A DNA stretch of 64,000 bases from an uncultured Eubacteriales bacterium. Its GTDB lineage: Bacteria > Bacillota > Clostridia > Christensenellales > Aristaeellaceae. The stretch is from positions 1-64,000 of the forward strand of contig CACWZI010000006.1 in the NCBI GenBank assembly GCA_902765305.1. Direction: 5' to 3'. The position numbers and the translations under genes are program-made. This document shows positions 32,344 to 40,464 of this stretch, piece by piece. Position 1 is the stretch's first letter, and each line of letters opens with the position of its first letter. Under the pieces are notes generated by a model. The model saw only the letters and a list, made by a program, of their open reading frames with translations. It was not told the origin of the DNA and ran no database searches.

Positions 32344-33225
32344 TCAATCCTTCTTGGCGCTCTTTCCAAGCTCCTTTTCCAACGCAGCCTTGTACCCGGC
32401 GAATTCCTTGAGCCTTTCCTCGGTCACGGTGGGATATTTCGGATCCATCTCCCTGAGGGTATGCAGTATGATCTCGCTGACGACGAATCTCATGTACCAC
32501 TTGTGGTCCGCCGGCACGACATACCAAGGTGCTTCCTTCGTGGCCGTTCGGTTGATCGCGATCTCAAAGGCCTCCTGGTAGTCGTCCCAGTATTTGCGTT
32601 CCTCGAAGTCAGCGCCTGAGAACTTCCAGTTCTTCTCAGGTTCTTCGATCCGGGAAAGAAATCGCTTCGCCTGCTCCTTCTTTGACACGTTCAGGAAGAT
32701 CTTTACAGTGCGGATGCTGTTGTGCCACAGGTACCTTTCATAGTTGCGGATATCCCCATACCTGTCTTCCAGCAGCGCCTCTGTATCGATCCTGTCCGCA
32801 TGCGCCTGGTTCTTCCAGAGCTTCTTGACCCGGTAGATCAAAAGCTCTTCATAGTGCGAACGGTTGAAGATCGCGATATCGCCCTTCAACGGCACCTGCG
32901 CCTCGACCCTCCACAGGTAATCGTGGGCCTGCTCCGTCGTGGACGGCGACTTGAATGCGCACTCATAGACGCCATGGGGCGACAGGCAGGTGAGAACCGC
33001 GGCAATCGTGCCGTCCTTTCCGGCTGCGTCCATGGCCTGGAAGAGCAGTATGAGCCCTTCCTTCTTTTCCGCATACAGCCTGCTCTGGAGAGCCTGTATC
33101 TTCTCGAAATTCTTCTCCATCTTCTCTTCGGCTTTCTTTCGATCCGATTCAAGGCTCGTTTCGTCCGTCGACACCTTGGACAGCTTGAATTCCCTGCTTC
33201 CATCATACCTGTACGCCTTGAGCAT
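32344..33225 (-). CDS. ppk2: Polyphosphate kinase 2 family protein
   Basis: 293 aa from the ATG at 33225 (AGAGGAGG upstream). PPK2 P-loop kinase: LILLFQAMDAAGKDGTIAAV (Walker A), HDYLWRVEAQVPLKGDIAIF, NRSHYEELLIYRVKKLW (Walker B and lid), and YVVPADHKWYMRFVVSEII. It transfers phosphate between polyphosphate and nucleoside mono- or diphosphates. Its ATG overlaps the Nudix stop (TAATG), so translation is coupled. Confidence 0.93.
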   Translation of the reverse strand: MLKAYRYDGSREFKLSKVSTDETSLESDRKKAEEKMEKNFEKIQALQSRLYAEKKEGLILLFQAMDAAGKDGTIAAVLTCLSPHGVYECAFKSPSTTEQAHDYLWRVEAQVPLKGDIAIFNRSHYEELLIYRVKKLWKNQAHADRIDTEALLEDRYGDIRNYERYLWHNSIRTVKIFLNVSKKEQAKRFLSRIEEPEKNWKFSGADFEERKYWDDYQEAFEIAINRTATKEAPWYVVPADHKWYMRFVVSEIILHTLREMDPKYPTVTEERLKEFAGYKAALEKELGKSAKKD

Positions 33226-33842
33226 TAAAATACCTCCTCTTGATCTTGGATACCTGTCGGGTTTATTGTGTCGGCTGAATCCTGGGCACCCTGGCCGGTA
33301 CGCCCATTGAAGCGCTCCAGCAGCGTCCTCGCCTGCCTGAGAATCGGAAGCTCCCGATTGGCGATGAGCCTTCCCAGCCGTGTGCACGCGCACTTTTCAT
33401 ACTCTGCGACCGCCGCCTCATAGCCCAGTTTTATCGTGGACAGGTGGTATTTGTCGATCTCGTCCTGGGTCAGGCATCGGTTGCCAAACGACTTGACGCG
33501 GCAGAGATAGTAGTGATTGATGTTGTGCCGGTGGATCAGATTGTAATAGTCGCTCACAACGCCGATCCCGGCAAGGATTTCCACCTGAGCGCCGAGCTCC
33601 TCTCTGAGTTCCCTGTGGATCGCCGATTCGAGATCCTCGCCGGGCTCGACGCCCCCGCCGGAGGTCTCGATCAGCGACGCCGCGCCAAAATCGTCGTTAC
33701 GCAATGCCCGGACGAAGTAATAGCTGTTTGCGTCGTCCACGACGATCGCGCGCACGATCTCGCGGTCATGGTCGGTATAGGTCAGCGGCCATTGCGTATC
33801 CTGTAGCTCTATTTTGAACTGTGCAACAGGTTCCATCGGCAT
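33225..33842 (-). CDS. Nudix hydrolase
   Basis: 205 aa from an ATG at 33842 six bases after GGAGC. The Nudix box is complete: GGGVEPGEDLESAIHREL followed by REELGAQVE. It hydrolyses a nucleoside diphosphate linked to another group. An upstream strand (VRAIVVDDANSYYFVRAL) and YYLCRVKSFGNRCL fit the fold. The C-terminal 60 residues are an extension of unknown role. Coupled to ppk2, it may clean up or supply nucleotides for it. Confidence 0.88.
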   Translation of the reverse strand: MPMEPVAQFKIELQDTQWPLTYTDHDREIVRAIVVDDANSYYFVRALRNDDFGAASLIETSGGGVEPGEDLESAIHRELREELGAQVEILAGIGVVSDYYNLIHRHNINHYYLCRVKSFGNRCLTQDEIDKYHLSTIKLGYEAAVAEYEKCACTRLGRLIANRELPILRQARTLLERFNGRTGQGAQDSADTINPTGIQDQEEVF

Positions 33843-34003
33843 CCCTGCTCCTTCCTGCAAAAACCCTTTTTAAAAACAAATGTTTCCGAAGAATCGACCG
33901 TTTGCCTCTTCGTACAGCGCATCAAGGACTTGCGGGGTGACCGAGCCGACGGTGTTGAATCGGTTGAACCGCCCTTATTTGTCCTTGTCACGAGCGTCGT
34001 CCT

Positions 34004-34567
34004 TTACTTTCTCTCGCCCGTCAAAACGAGCGCGGAGAGCAGACCGGCGATTCCCCCGCCGATGTGTCCTTGCCAGCTGACGCCCGCGCTGAAGCTGTAG
34101 ATCAGGTTGATGACGATTCCCCGCAGGGCATAAGCCGGATTGATGTTGTTCTTCAGGTTAAAGATCAGCGTCGACGTCATCAGCGCCCAAATCGCGCCGC
34201 TCGCGCCGGCATGGATACCTCTGCCGCCCGCGAAGTTGATCAGCAGTCCGGAGCCGATGATCCCAATGAGGTAGATCAAGGCATAGCGCCACCATCCGAT
34301 CCTGTTCTCCAGGTCGAGGCCAAACATGCCCAGGCAGACCATATTACTGCCGAAGTGCATGATGCCAAAGTGCAGGAAGGCGCTGACAAAGAGGCGTATC
34401 CACTGCCCATCCTGCAGCGCGCCCTGGTACATGGCAAATCTGTAGACGGTGTTGTTCTCGCCTACGGAGTACTCATAGATCAGGCCGATCAGGTTCAGCA
34501 AAAAGATGACCACCGTTACGACGGGAATTTTGATCCCGCGACGTTCAACTGTGTATTCTGCGCTCAT
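34004..34567 (-). CDS. Rhomboid-family intramembrane serine protease
   Basis: 187 aa, six membrane helices. Rhomboid marks: WIRLFVSAFLHFGIMHFGSN (HxxxN), GASGAIWALM with the catalytic Ser (about residue 123) and SWQGHIGGGIAG with the catalytic His (about 168). It cleaves membrane helices. Size and topology fit the short bacterial six-helix type. No substrate gene is evident nearby. TATAAT at 34607-34612 on the minus strand is a likely -10 box. Confidence 0.93.
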   Translation of the reverse strand: MSAEYTVERRGIKIPVVTVVIFLLNLIGLIYEYSVGENNTVYRFAMYQGALQDGQWIRLFVSAFLHFGIMHFGSNMVCLGMFGLDLENRIGWWRYALIYLIGIIGSGLLINFAGGRGIHAGASGAIWALMTSTLIFNLKNNINPAYALRGIVINLIYSFSAGVSWQGHIGGGIAGLLSALVLTGERK

Positions 34568-34797
34568 TGAAGCACCGCCTTCCGGGTTTATTACGCATAT
34601 ACGGTGATTATATCATGATTTCAGTGCAAATGTCCATATTTGAACAGCAAACTGCACAAGAAAAAAATGTGGACGCCCGCCTGCTCTGTATGGTATAATG
34701 CTCATGTAGCCTGTCGTTTTCGCGAAGCCGGGCAATGACGGTGGGCAAGTATGAGAAACAGCGGCAATCATGAATGGATATCGATGGAGGAACTGCC

Positions 34798-35127
34798 ATG
34801 CCCTATGAACAAGATGCCCGTTCCAACCACCGCAGCGGTTACAATTGCGCCCAATCGGTGACCGTTGCCTTTTCCCCTTCTCTCGGCCTTTCCCCTGTTG
34901 AAGCGATGCAGGGCGCACCAAGGCCTCGGGCGGACGGCGGCAAGTGCGGCGCTTATCTGGCCGGCTGCCAGCTGCTCTCCCGGTTGAACCCCCAGGCTGT
35001 GGTGGAATTTGAAAGGCGGTTTATTGAAGAAAACGGCGACGTGCTGTGCGGCAAGCTGAGAAAGTCCGGGATTCCCTGCAACGATCTCGTCGGTTGCGCG
35101 GCCCGGCTGGTTGAAGCACTGAAATGA
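34798..35127 (+). CDS. C-GCAxxG-C-C family redox protein
   Basis: 109 aa; ATG after TGGAGG. Matches the short Cys-rich family named after its motif: GYNCAQSVTVAFSPSLGL (first Cys), GGKCGAYLAGCQLL (CGAxxxG-C) and GIPCNDLVGCAARLVEAL (two last Cys). Five conserved Cys suggest a metal- or disulfide-based redox role, often beside electron-transfer proteins. TATAAT at 34694-34699 serves as -10 box. Confidence 0.85.
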   Translation: MPYEQDARSNHRSGYNCAQSVTVAFSPSLGLSPVEAMQGAPRPRADGGKCGAYLAGCQLLSRLNPQAVVEFERRFIEENGDVLCGKLRKSGIPCNDLVGCAARLVEALK

Positions 35128-35220
35128 TCCGTGGGCGGCTGTTGGCTGTACACCGCTCTGCGCTTCATGGCCGTGAGGCATATGCGCATACGGATGTCAA
35201 TGGCGCCCAGTTGATTAAGT

Positions 35221-35267
35221 GACGGGAGCACGGCGGCCTTGAAGGTCGCCGCGCTCCCGTCAAATGT
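35221..35267 (+). terminator. Strong Rho-independent terminator
   Basis: GACGGGAGCACGGCGGCC (35221-35238) pairs with the mirror arm ending CGCTCCCGTC (to 35260), one bulge, a 4-nt loop, then AAATGTTTTTT. It ends the plus-strand C-GCAxxG-C-C transcript about 95 bp after its stop. Confidence 0.75.
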
Positions 35268-35283
35268 TTTTTATATTCTATAT

Positions 35284-35742
35284 TCACTGCCTTGCGCGCT
35301 TTCCGGCGCCGGCTACCGCCGCCATCACAACCGATGCGATCACATCCAATACCATCATGATCAACACAGCCCATTGGCAGGCCCACATCGACGAAGCCAT
35401 CTTGATGATCCCCGTTCCGGTCACAGCCAGGTTCAGGATGGCCACGGGCAACCCCATCTTCCCCGCTTCGCCCCGAACGCTCATCACCGACCAGAACAGC
35501 AGCAACGCCTGATCAAAGCTGAGTACGATCCTCCATATCTGTGGCTGTGCGCCGAATACATAATCGGTAATGGCCCAATAGCTTCTGGCCATGTAGTAGT
35601 CTGCCGATAAAAAGAAATCGTTGTTTCCCGGCTGGGCATGATACTGGGCGGCCGGATATCGCAGCGCAATAACCGGTATAAACAGCGAAACAAAGCACAA
35701 CAATGCAAGGACAGAACATATGATGTTGACTTTGTTCTTCAT
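35284..35742 (-). CDS. Four-helix membrane protein, unknown
   Basis: 152 aa with four predicted membrane helices: IICSVLALLCFVSLFIPVIA, IVLSFDQALLLFWSVMSV, LPVAILNLAVTGTGIIKMA, and AVLIMMVLDVIASVVMAAVA. The loop after the first helix is extracellular and Tyr-rich (FFLSADYYMARSYW). The C-terminus is short and basic. No family is recognised. Confidence 0.65.
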   Translation of the reverse strand: MKNKVNIICSVLALLCFVSLFIPVIALRYPAAQYHAQPGNNDFFLSADYYMARSYWAITDYVFGAQPQIWRIVLSFDQALLLFWSVMSVRGEAGKMGLPVAILNLAVTGTGIIKMASSMWACQWAVLIMMVLDVIASVVMAAVAGAGKRARQ

Positions 35743-35783
35743 AAGCCCCTACACCTCGCTGAAACGGATAATGGCTATGATTT

Positions 35784-35812
35784 ATTATACCATCACGGAA
35801 AAGCGAAGTCAA
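35784..35812 (-). promoter_or_regulatory. Promoter of the membrane-protein gene
   Basis: TTGACT (35807-35812), 17 bp, TATAAT (35784-35789) on the minus strand, 41 bp before the gene start. Confidence 0.65.
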
Positions 35813-35828
35813 CCATACATAAGCCCTA

Positions 35829-36803
35829 TCAAGCGCAGATTTCATTCAGTACATCGCCGATATCCCTGTTGAAGCACAGGCTCTGCCCCTCAATCGCCTG
35901 GGGACAGAAGGCTTCGCTGTAGTTCACACAGGCATAGGTCGCCTCCGGGTTTTCTGAAGTCATCTGCCAGAACGGATACTTGATGATGACCGGGGTATTC
36001 GCGCCGACACCCAGCTCGAGGTAAAGCACGCGCCCCACCTCGTGCGCTTTCAGAAAATCGGCATATGCGGCGGAAGCCCGCCGCCAGCCCGCGTCCTCGA
36101 CAAAGCTGTCATCGGCGCGAAGGTTCATCACCACGCCGCTGCCGTCCGTCGGGCATGAAGGCACCAGGTCGGTGGGTATCCGCATGGAGAGCCTGCCATC
36201 CTCCGGGACCCGGAACAGGCCGGTTTCATCCCTTACGAAGCCCTGCGCCGCCATGGCCTGCATCGTCCAGGCCTCGTTGTCAAAGGTCTCCTGTATGGCG
36301 GGATTGACGCTCTGGAACAGGCCGTAGTCGCCCTGGGTGTAGAACAGCCGTGCCTTGTCAAAGCCCGCTCGCTGAAATTGGTGATCCACGTTGGTGGTGA
36401 TGACAAAACAGTTCCTGCCCTTTACCAGTTCCAGCAGCTGCCGGTACACAGGCCTGGGCGGATCGATATAGCGGTTGAAATAGATATGCCGCGCCCACCA
36501 GGCCCAGCGGGTCTCGTCGTCCGGGAAGGGATAGAATCCGCCGGAATACATATCCCGTATGCCGTACTTCGCCGCGAAATCGAAGAAAATCCTTTCAAAG
36601 CGTTCCCCGCTGTACGTCAGGCCGGCGGAGGTGGAGAGACCGGCGCCCGCGCCGATCACAACGGCGTCCGCGCCGTCAAGCGCGGCGCGCAGCCTTTTCA
36701 TCTGTTCTTCTGCGCTTCCTTTGCCGCGGGACATGTTGCTTCCCAAAGCCCGCACGCCCAAAAGGCCCTTTCGAATTGTATCGGTGTAGCCATTCTTTTC
36801 CAT
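35829..36803 (-). CDS. Sir2-family protein resembling class M (SirTM) sirtuins
   Basis: 324 aa from the ATG at 36803 (AAGGAGAAG upstream). The NAD-binding motif is VVIGAGAGLSTSAGLTYSGE, then RFERIFFDFAAKYGIRDMYS, GGFYPFPDDETRWAWWARHI, ITTNVDHQFQRAGF and LFYTQGDYGLFQSV. The catalytic His of deacylases is replaced by Gln in this last motif, as in the class M group, which ADP-ribosylates lipoylated GcvH-L-type carriers. The zinc-finger Cys pattern of ordinary sirtuins is not seen. Class M genes usually sit with a macrodomain and lipoate ligase; neither is here. The activity is therefore inferred only. Confidence 0.7.
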   Translation of the reverse strand: MEKNGYTDTIRKGLLGVRALGSNMSRGKGSAEEQMKRLRAALDGADAVVIGAGAGLSTSAGLTYSGERFERIFFDFAAKYGIRDMYSGGFYPFPDDETRWAWWARHIYFNRYIDPPRPVYRQLLELVKGRNCFVITTNVDHQFQRAGFDKARLFYTQGDYGLFQSVNPAIQETFDNEAWTMQAMAAQGFVRDETGLFRVPEDGRLSMRIPTDLVPSCPTDGSGVVMNLRADDSFVEDAGWRRASAAYADFLKAHEVGRVLYLELGVGANTPVIIKYPFWQMTSENPEATYACVNYSEAFCPQAIEGQSLCFNRDIGDVLNEICA

Positions 36804-36893
36804 CGTCTTCTCCTTGAAAATCCCGGCGAGATGCGCAACGCCGTTCATCACGCCATACCTTTCCGGTCGGCAGTACCATTGTATTACCGCTTC

Positions 36894-36997
36894 ATTATAC
36901 CACTGCCAGATCGGGGATACAACCTTTTCCCGTGCGGAGATGACAATTTGTATTTTTTGCGCAATCCCGTTGTGTTCCCCGCTGCATGGTGTATAAT
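36894..36997. promoter_or_regulatory. Divergent promoters between sirtuin and FliB-like genes
   Basis: Minus strand: TTGTAT (36917-36922), 17 bp, TATAAT (36894-36899) for the sirtuin. Plus strand: TTGTGT (36970-36975), 16 bp, TATAAT (36992-36997) for the Cys-rich gene. Confidence 0.6.
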
Positions 36998-37081
36998 GAT
37001 CGTACCTGGAATGAAAAAAGGCCATCCGGACCTTCTGTGTGGATTCGGACAGACGATCAAAGGCATCACCGAGGTAACGCC

Positions 37082-37762
37082 ATGAATATCTATGTACCTG
37101 ACTACTACCCCGCTTTTCACTGCATTGCATCGAACTGCGGTCATACCTGCTGCGCAGGCTGGGAGATCGACATCGACGACGAGAGTCTTTCCCGTTATGA
37201 GCGCATGAACGGCGCCTTTGGCGAACGGGTGCGGCAAAGCATCAGCTGCGAGGACACGCCGCACTTCATACTCGAGAAAAACGAGCGCTGCCCCCTGCTC
37301 AACAGCGCCAACCTGTGCGAGCTGATACGCCACGAGGGAGAAGGCGCGCTCTGCCAGATCTGCAGGGACCATCCCCGATTCAGAAACTACTTCTCCTGCC
37401 GGGTGGAGATGGGGCTGGGGCTGGTCTGCGAGGAAGCCGCCCGGATCATACTGTCCTGGCCGCATCCGCTGCGCCTGATCCGCATCGACGGAGATGACGT
37501 GGAATCTCCGACGGCGGACGAGCGCTGTCTGTTCGACCTTCGCAGCCAGTGGCTTTCATCGATACGGGAGGAAGGGCCGCGGGCGCGCCTCATGGAGACG
37601 CTGATACTGCGCCACCTGCCTGACGCGCTTTACGACGGCCGCCTGGAGGCGCGCATTGGCTTTATCCACCGCGCCTTCGCCGACATCACAGGCGACTGGA
37701 AGGACGGAAGGCTATCGACCCTCATCGACAGAGCCAGAGCGTTCTCGGATCGTGTGGAATAG
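37082..37762 (+). CDS. FliB-like (flagellin lysine N-methylase family) Cys-rich protein
   Basis: 226 aa; ATG after GAGGTAAC. The N-terminus YVPDYYPAFHCIASNCGHTC followed by CAGWEIDIDDESL is the FliB signature, with further Cys in CPLLNSANLCELI, CQICRDHPRFRNYFSC. The Cys arrangement suggests a metal or Fe-S cluster. True FliB methylates flagellin lysines and is longer (about 400 aa); here no flagellar gene is nearby, and the name denotes the family only. This short form is widespread in Clostridia. Confidence 0.75.
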   Translation: MNIYVPDYYPAFHCIASNCGHTCCAGWEIDIDDESLSRYERMNGAFGERVRQSISCEDTPHFILEKNERCPLLNSANLCELIRHEGEGALCQICRDHPRFRNYFSCRVEMGLGLVCEEAARIILSWPHPLRLIRIDGDDVESPTADERCLFDLRSQWLSSIREEGPRARLMETLILRHLPDALYDGRLEARIGFIHRAFADITGDWKDGRLSTLIDRARAFSDRVE

Positions 37763-37861
37763 GATGATGAGGTTTTTGAAGCGTGGCTATGCCCTGATCC
37801 CGAATAGATCCCCCTGCCCCCTCTCAATAAGCCCCCTGTTTTTGCTCCTGCCGCACGACGA

Positions 37862-38389
37862 TCAGTCATCGCCTTCGCTGAAAAGGATCCATTGCACAAA
37901 CGCGACCGGGGCTTCGATATCGTCGGCGATGCTCGACAGGACCGATTCCGTCATATCCCGGCGGATCTCCTCGCGCGCCTGCCGGGCTTCCGGGGTCTGC
38001 GCCCCGTCCAGGAACAGGGCCAGCACCCTTCGTTGAGGGCTCTGCCGGACATCCTGCTGGATGAACGCGCGCAGGCAGGAAGCCATCGCATTGTACCAGC
38101 ATTCGCGCACCGCATCCCTGTCTTCCCCAAATTCGTCGCAGAAGTGGACGAGATCGCCTTCCGTGACCTCCATGAGACGCAGCCACGCCGCGGCCAGCAC
38201 CCGCTCGGTCACCGCTTCCCGGGGCTCCGGGGCATCAAACATGCCCATCATCACCATTTGCAGCATCTGGCAGCCCGACAGGCTTTCCCGGCAATGGATT
38301 TCCCTGTCTGCGCTCCATTCCTCAGCCAGAGCCATCGGGGAATACACGAGCATCAGCGCCAGCGCCAGCCATATGCTCAAGCACTTCAT
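37862..38389 (-). CDS. Secreted 175-aa protein sharing a domain with the protein at 41,724
   Basis: A signal peptide (MKCLSIWLALALMLVYSPMA, then LAEEW) precedes a helical domain. Its segment VRECWYNAMASCLRAF...RRVLALFLDGAQTPEARQAR and VAFVQWILFSEGDD lines up with VRNAWYKALADALEK...AMTILSLFLKLDDAAQADQR and SFVEFIIMNPNWKDD of the gene at 41,724. The domain is not one I can name. The ATG overlaps the kinase stop (ATGA), so it is translated together with the two-component system. Confidence 0.7.
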   Translation of the reverse strand: MKCLSIWLALALMLVYSPMALAEEWSADREIHCRESLSGCQMLQMVMMGMFDAPEPREAVTERVLAAAWLRLMEVTEGDLVHFCDEFGEDRDAVRECWYNAMASCLRAFIQQDVRQSPQRRVLALFLDGAQTPEARQAREEIRRDMTESVLSSIADDIEAPVAFVQWILFSEGDD

Positions 38390-39753
38390 GAACCGCGCTC
38401 CTTTTCCTCGATACTTCCGCGCTCGAAATCCGCCAGGAAGCGCGTGCCTTTGCCCAGGGTGCTTTCGACGCTCAGCCTGCCGTTACAGCCCTCTACGATG
38501 GCCCTGACGATGCTTAGCCCGAGCCCCGTGCCGCCCTCGTCGTCACGGGCTTCGTCCACACGGTAGAACTGCTCGAAAACCCGCGCCGCGTGCTCCGGGG
38601 CAATGCCGATCCCGTCATCCCCCACAGCGATGCGTCTGCCCGAAAGCCGAACCCATACATGCCCGTTCGGCCTGCCGTAGCGCACGGCATTGTCCATCAG
38701 ATTGTAGAGTATCTCCCAGATATCCTGTTCCCTGGCCGATACACGGGCCGCGCCTGTCACCGCTATCTCTATGTCCTTTCGGCTTGCCCTCGGGGCCAGG
38801 GATCGGCGCACCTCCTCGGCGATCGGCGCGACCTCGATTTGTTCCAGCATTTCCTCTGACCCGCGCTCCGCGCGGCTCAGGCGAAGTATGTCCTCGATCA
38901 CCGCCAGCATTCGGTCGCACTCTCCCAGGATCGTCTGAAGGCAAAGCTCGCGTTCTTCGGGGGTATCCGCCATGCCCTCCTTCAGCAGCTCCGTGTAGCC
39001 GCGCACCGAAGTGAGCGGGCTGCGCAGCTCATGGCTGGCATTGGCCACAAAGTCGTTGCGCAGGTTCATGGTGCGAAGAATCTCATGCTGGTCCTGTTTA
39101 AGCCGGTGGATTCGATAGGCGATCGCGTCCATATCGGGCTGGTATTCGGGAAATACGGCGCTTACATGGGACAGCTCGCCGTCCAGCAGGCGTCTCAGGT
39201 CCTCCATCTGACGGCGCTGATCCGCCGCGAATCCGGCGAAGTCCCGTCGCTGCAGCAAATACAATGCCAAAAACAACACTGTGAGCATCGCCCCGTACAG
39301 GGCTATGCTCCCCGCGATTTCCAACACCGGGTAGCTCAGCCGCAAAATCAGCCGGGGTGACAGCCTGCGGGCCATGTACAGCACCAGCGACGCGCCGGTC
39401 TTCGACATGCGCAGGCTCTGTCCCGTCTCACCCCGACGCGCGGCGACGATTTCCGGGTCGGAGTAGTGGTTGGCATCCCCTTCCGCGCCATCGGCGCTGT
39501 CCGCCAACGTCAGCCCGGAATCCATCATAAAGGTGACCCTGAGCTGTGGCGATACCCTGGCGATCGCATCCGCCAGGGTCTGGAAATCGTCGTTGGAATC
39601 CATCGTCCACATGGAGGCCGCCTGCAGCAGCGCCCGCATATGGCTGTGGGCGTCCTCTATGGCCAGCTTCGCGGTCACCCCGATGGCAACCAGCGCAATG
39701 ATCAGCGTCAGCAATATGCCGCGCCAGTATATGGCCTGCAGTCTGCGTCTCAC
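38386..39753 (-). CDS. Sensor histidine kinase
   Basis: 455 aa, GTG start overlapping the response-regulator stop by 4 bp. Two membrane helices (ILLTLIIALVAIGVTAKLAI; IALYGAMLTVLFLALYLL) enclose an extracellular sensor of about 120 aa. Then a linker, the dimerisation helix with phospho-acceptor His (FVANASHELRSPLTSVRGYT) and the ATPase domain: NAVRYGRPNG (N box), DDGIGIAPEH (G1), EGGTGLGLSIVRAIVEG (G2). PhoR-like class I kinase. Likely senses an envelope signal given the secreted partner. Confidence 0.95.
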   Translation of the reverse strand: MRRRLQAIYWRGILLTLIIALVAIGVTAKLAIEDAHSHMRALLQAASMWTMDSNDDFQTLADAIARVSPQLRVTFMMDSGLTLADSADGAEGDANHYSDPEIVAARRGETGQSLRMSKTGASLVLYMARRLSPRLILRLSYPVLEIAGSIALYGAMLTVLFLALYLLQRRDFAGFAADQRRQMEDLRRLLDGELSHVSAVFPEYQPDMDAIAYRIHRLKQDQHEILRTMNLRNDFVANASHELRSPLTSVRGYTELLKEGMADTPEERELCLQTILGECDRMLAVIEDILRLSRAERGSEEMLEQIEVAPIAEEVRRSLAPRASRKDIEIAVTGAARVSAREQDIWEILYNLMDNAVRYGRPNGHVWVRLSGRRIAVGDDGIGIAPEHAARVFEQFYRVDEARDDEGGTGLGLSIVRAIVEGCNGRLSVESTLGKGTRFLADFERGSIEEKERGS

Positions 39754-40448
39754 GGCTTTTCTCCCGCGATCAGGCGATAGCCCGTGCCCCGCACCGTCTG
39801 GATAAAGCGCGGCGTGTCCGCGGTATCCCCCAGCTTCAGGCGAAGCGTCTTGACGTGGGAATCCACGGTGCGGGAGGCGTCGTCCTGGCTGTTGTAGCCC
39901 CAGACCTCCCTGAGCAGCTCCTGGCGGGTGACCGCCGTGCCGGGCCTGCGGGCCAGATAGAGCAGCAGCTCATACTCCATCGCCGTCAGATCCACCCGCC
40001 TGCCGTCCACCAAAGTCTCGCGGGATTCGGTTTGCAACACCAGCGCCCCAAAATCCAACTGAGGCGGCGCAGCGGGCACGCGGCGCAGCGCTGCCTGGAC
40101 CCTTGCCTGCAGCTCCCGCACCCCGAAGGGCTTGGTGATGTAATCCTCAGCGCCGCCGTCCAGTCCTTGAACCTTGTCCCGCTCCGCGCCTCTTGCGGAG
40201 ATGATGATGATCGGAACCCGCCGGGTCACCCGGTCGGCCTTCCATTCCCGCAGCACGTCAAAGCCGCTCGTGGCGCGCAGCATCAGATCCAGGAGCAACA
40301 GATCGGGCAATCCAGTGCCCTTGCGGCGCTGCCGCTCCAGTGCCTCGGCATCCGAAAGGCAGAGGGTATCGTGCCCCAGCTTCCTGACCGTCATGTCGAT
40401 CAGGAGGGCGATTTTCGCGTCATCTTCAACGATCCATATGGTAGACAT
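39750..40448 (-). CDS. OmpR/PhoB-family response regulator
   Basis: 232 aa. Receiver domain with acidic pocket (WIVEDDAKIA), phospho-acceptor in DLLLLDLMLRATSGFDVL, Lys in ITKPFGVREL. The C-terminal winged helix ends LREVWGYNSQDDASRTVDSH and VRGTGYRLI. ATG with GGAGGC in front. First gene of the regulator-kinase-secreted protein operon, with both junctions overlapping by 4 bp. Confidence 0.96.
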   Translation of the reverse strand: MSTIWIVEDDAKIALLIDMTVRKLGHDTLCLSDAEALERQRRKGTGLPDLLLLDLMLRATSGFDVLREWKADRVTRRVPIIIISARGAERDKVQGLDGGAEDYITKPFGVRELQARVQAALRRVPAAPPQLDFGALVLQTESRETLVDGRRVDLTAMEYELLLYLARRPGTAVTRQELLREVWGYNSQDDASRTVDSHVKTLRLKLGDTADTPRFIQTVRGTGYRLIAGEKP

Positions 40449-40464
40449 AGCCCTTGCCTCCGTT

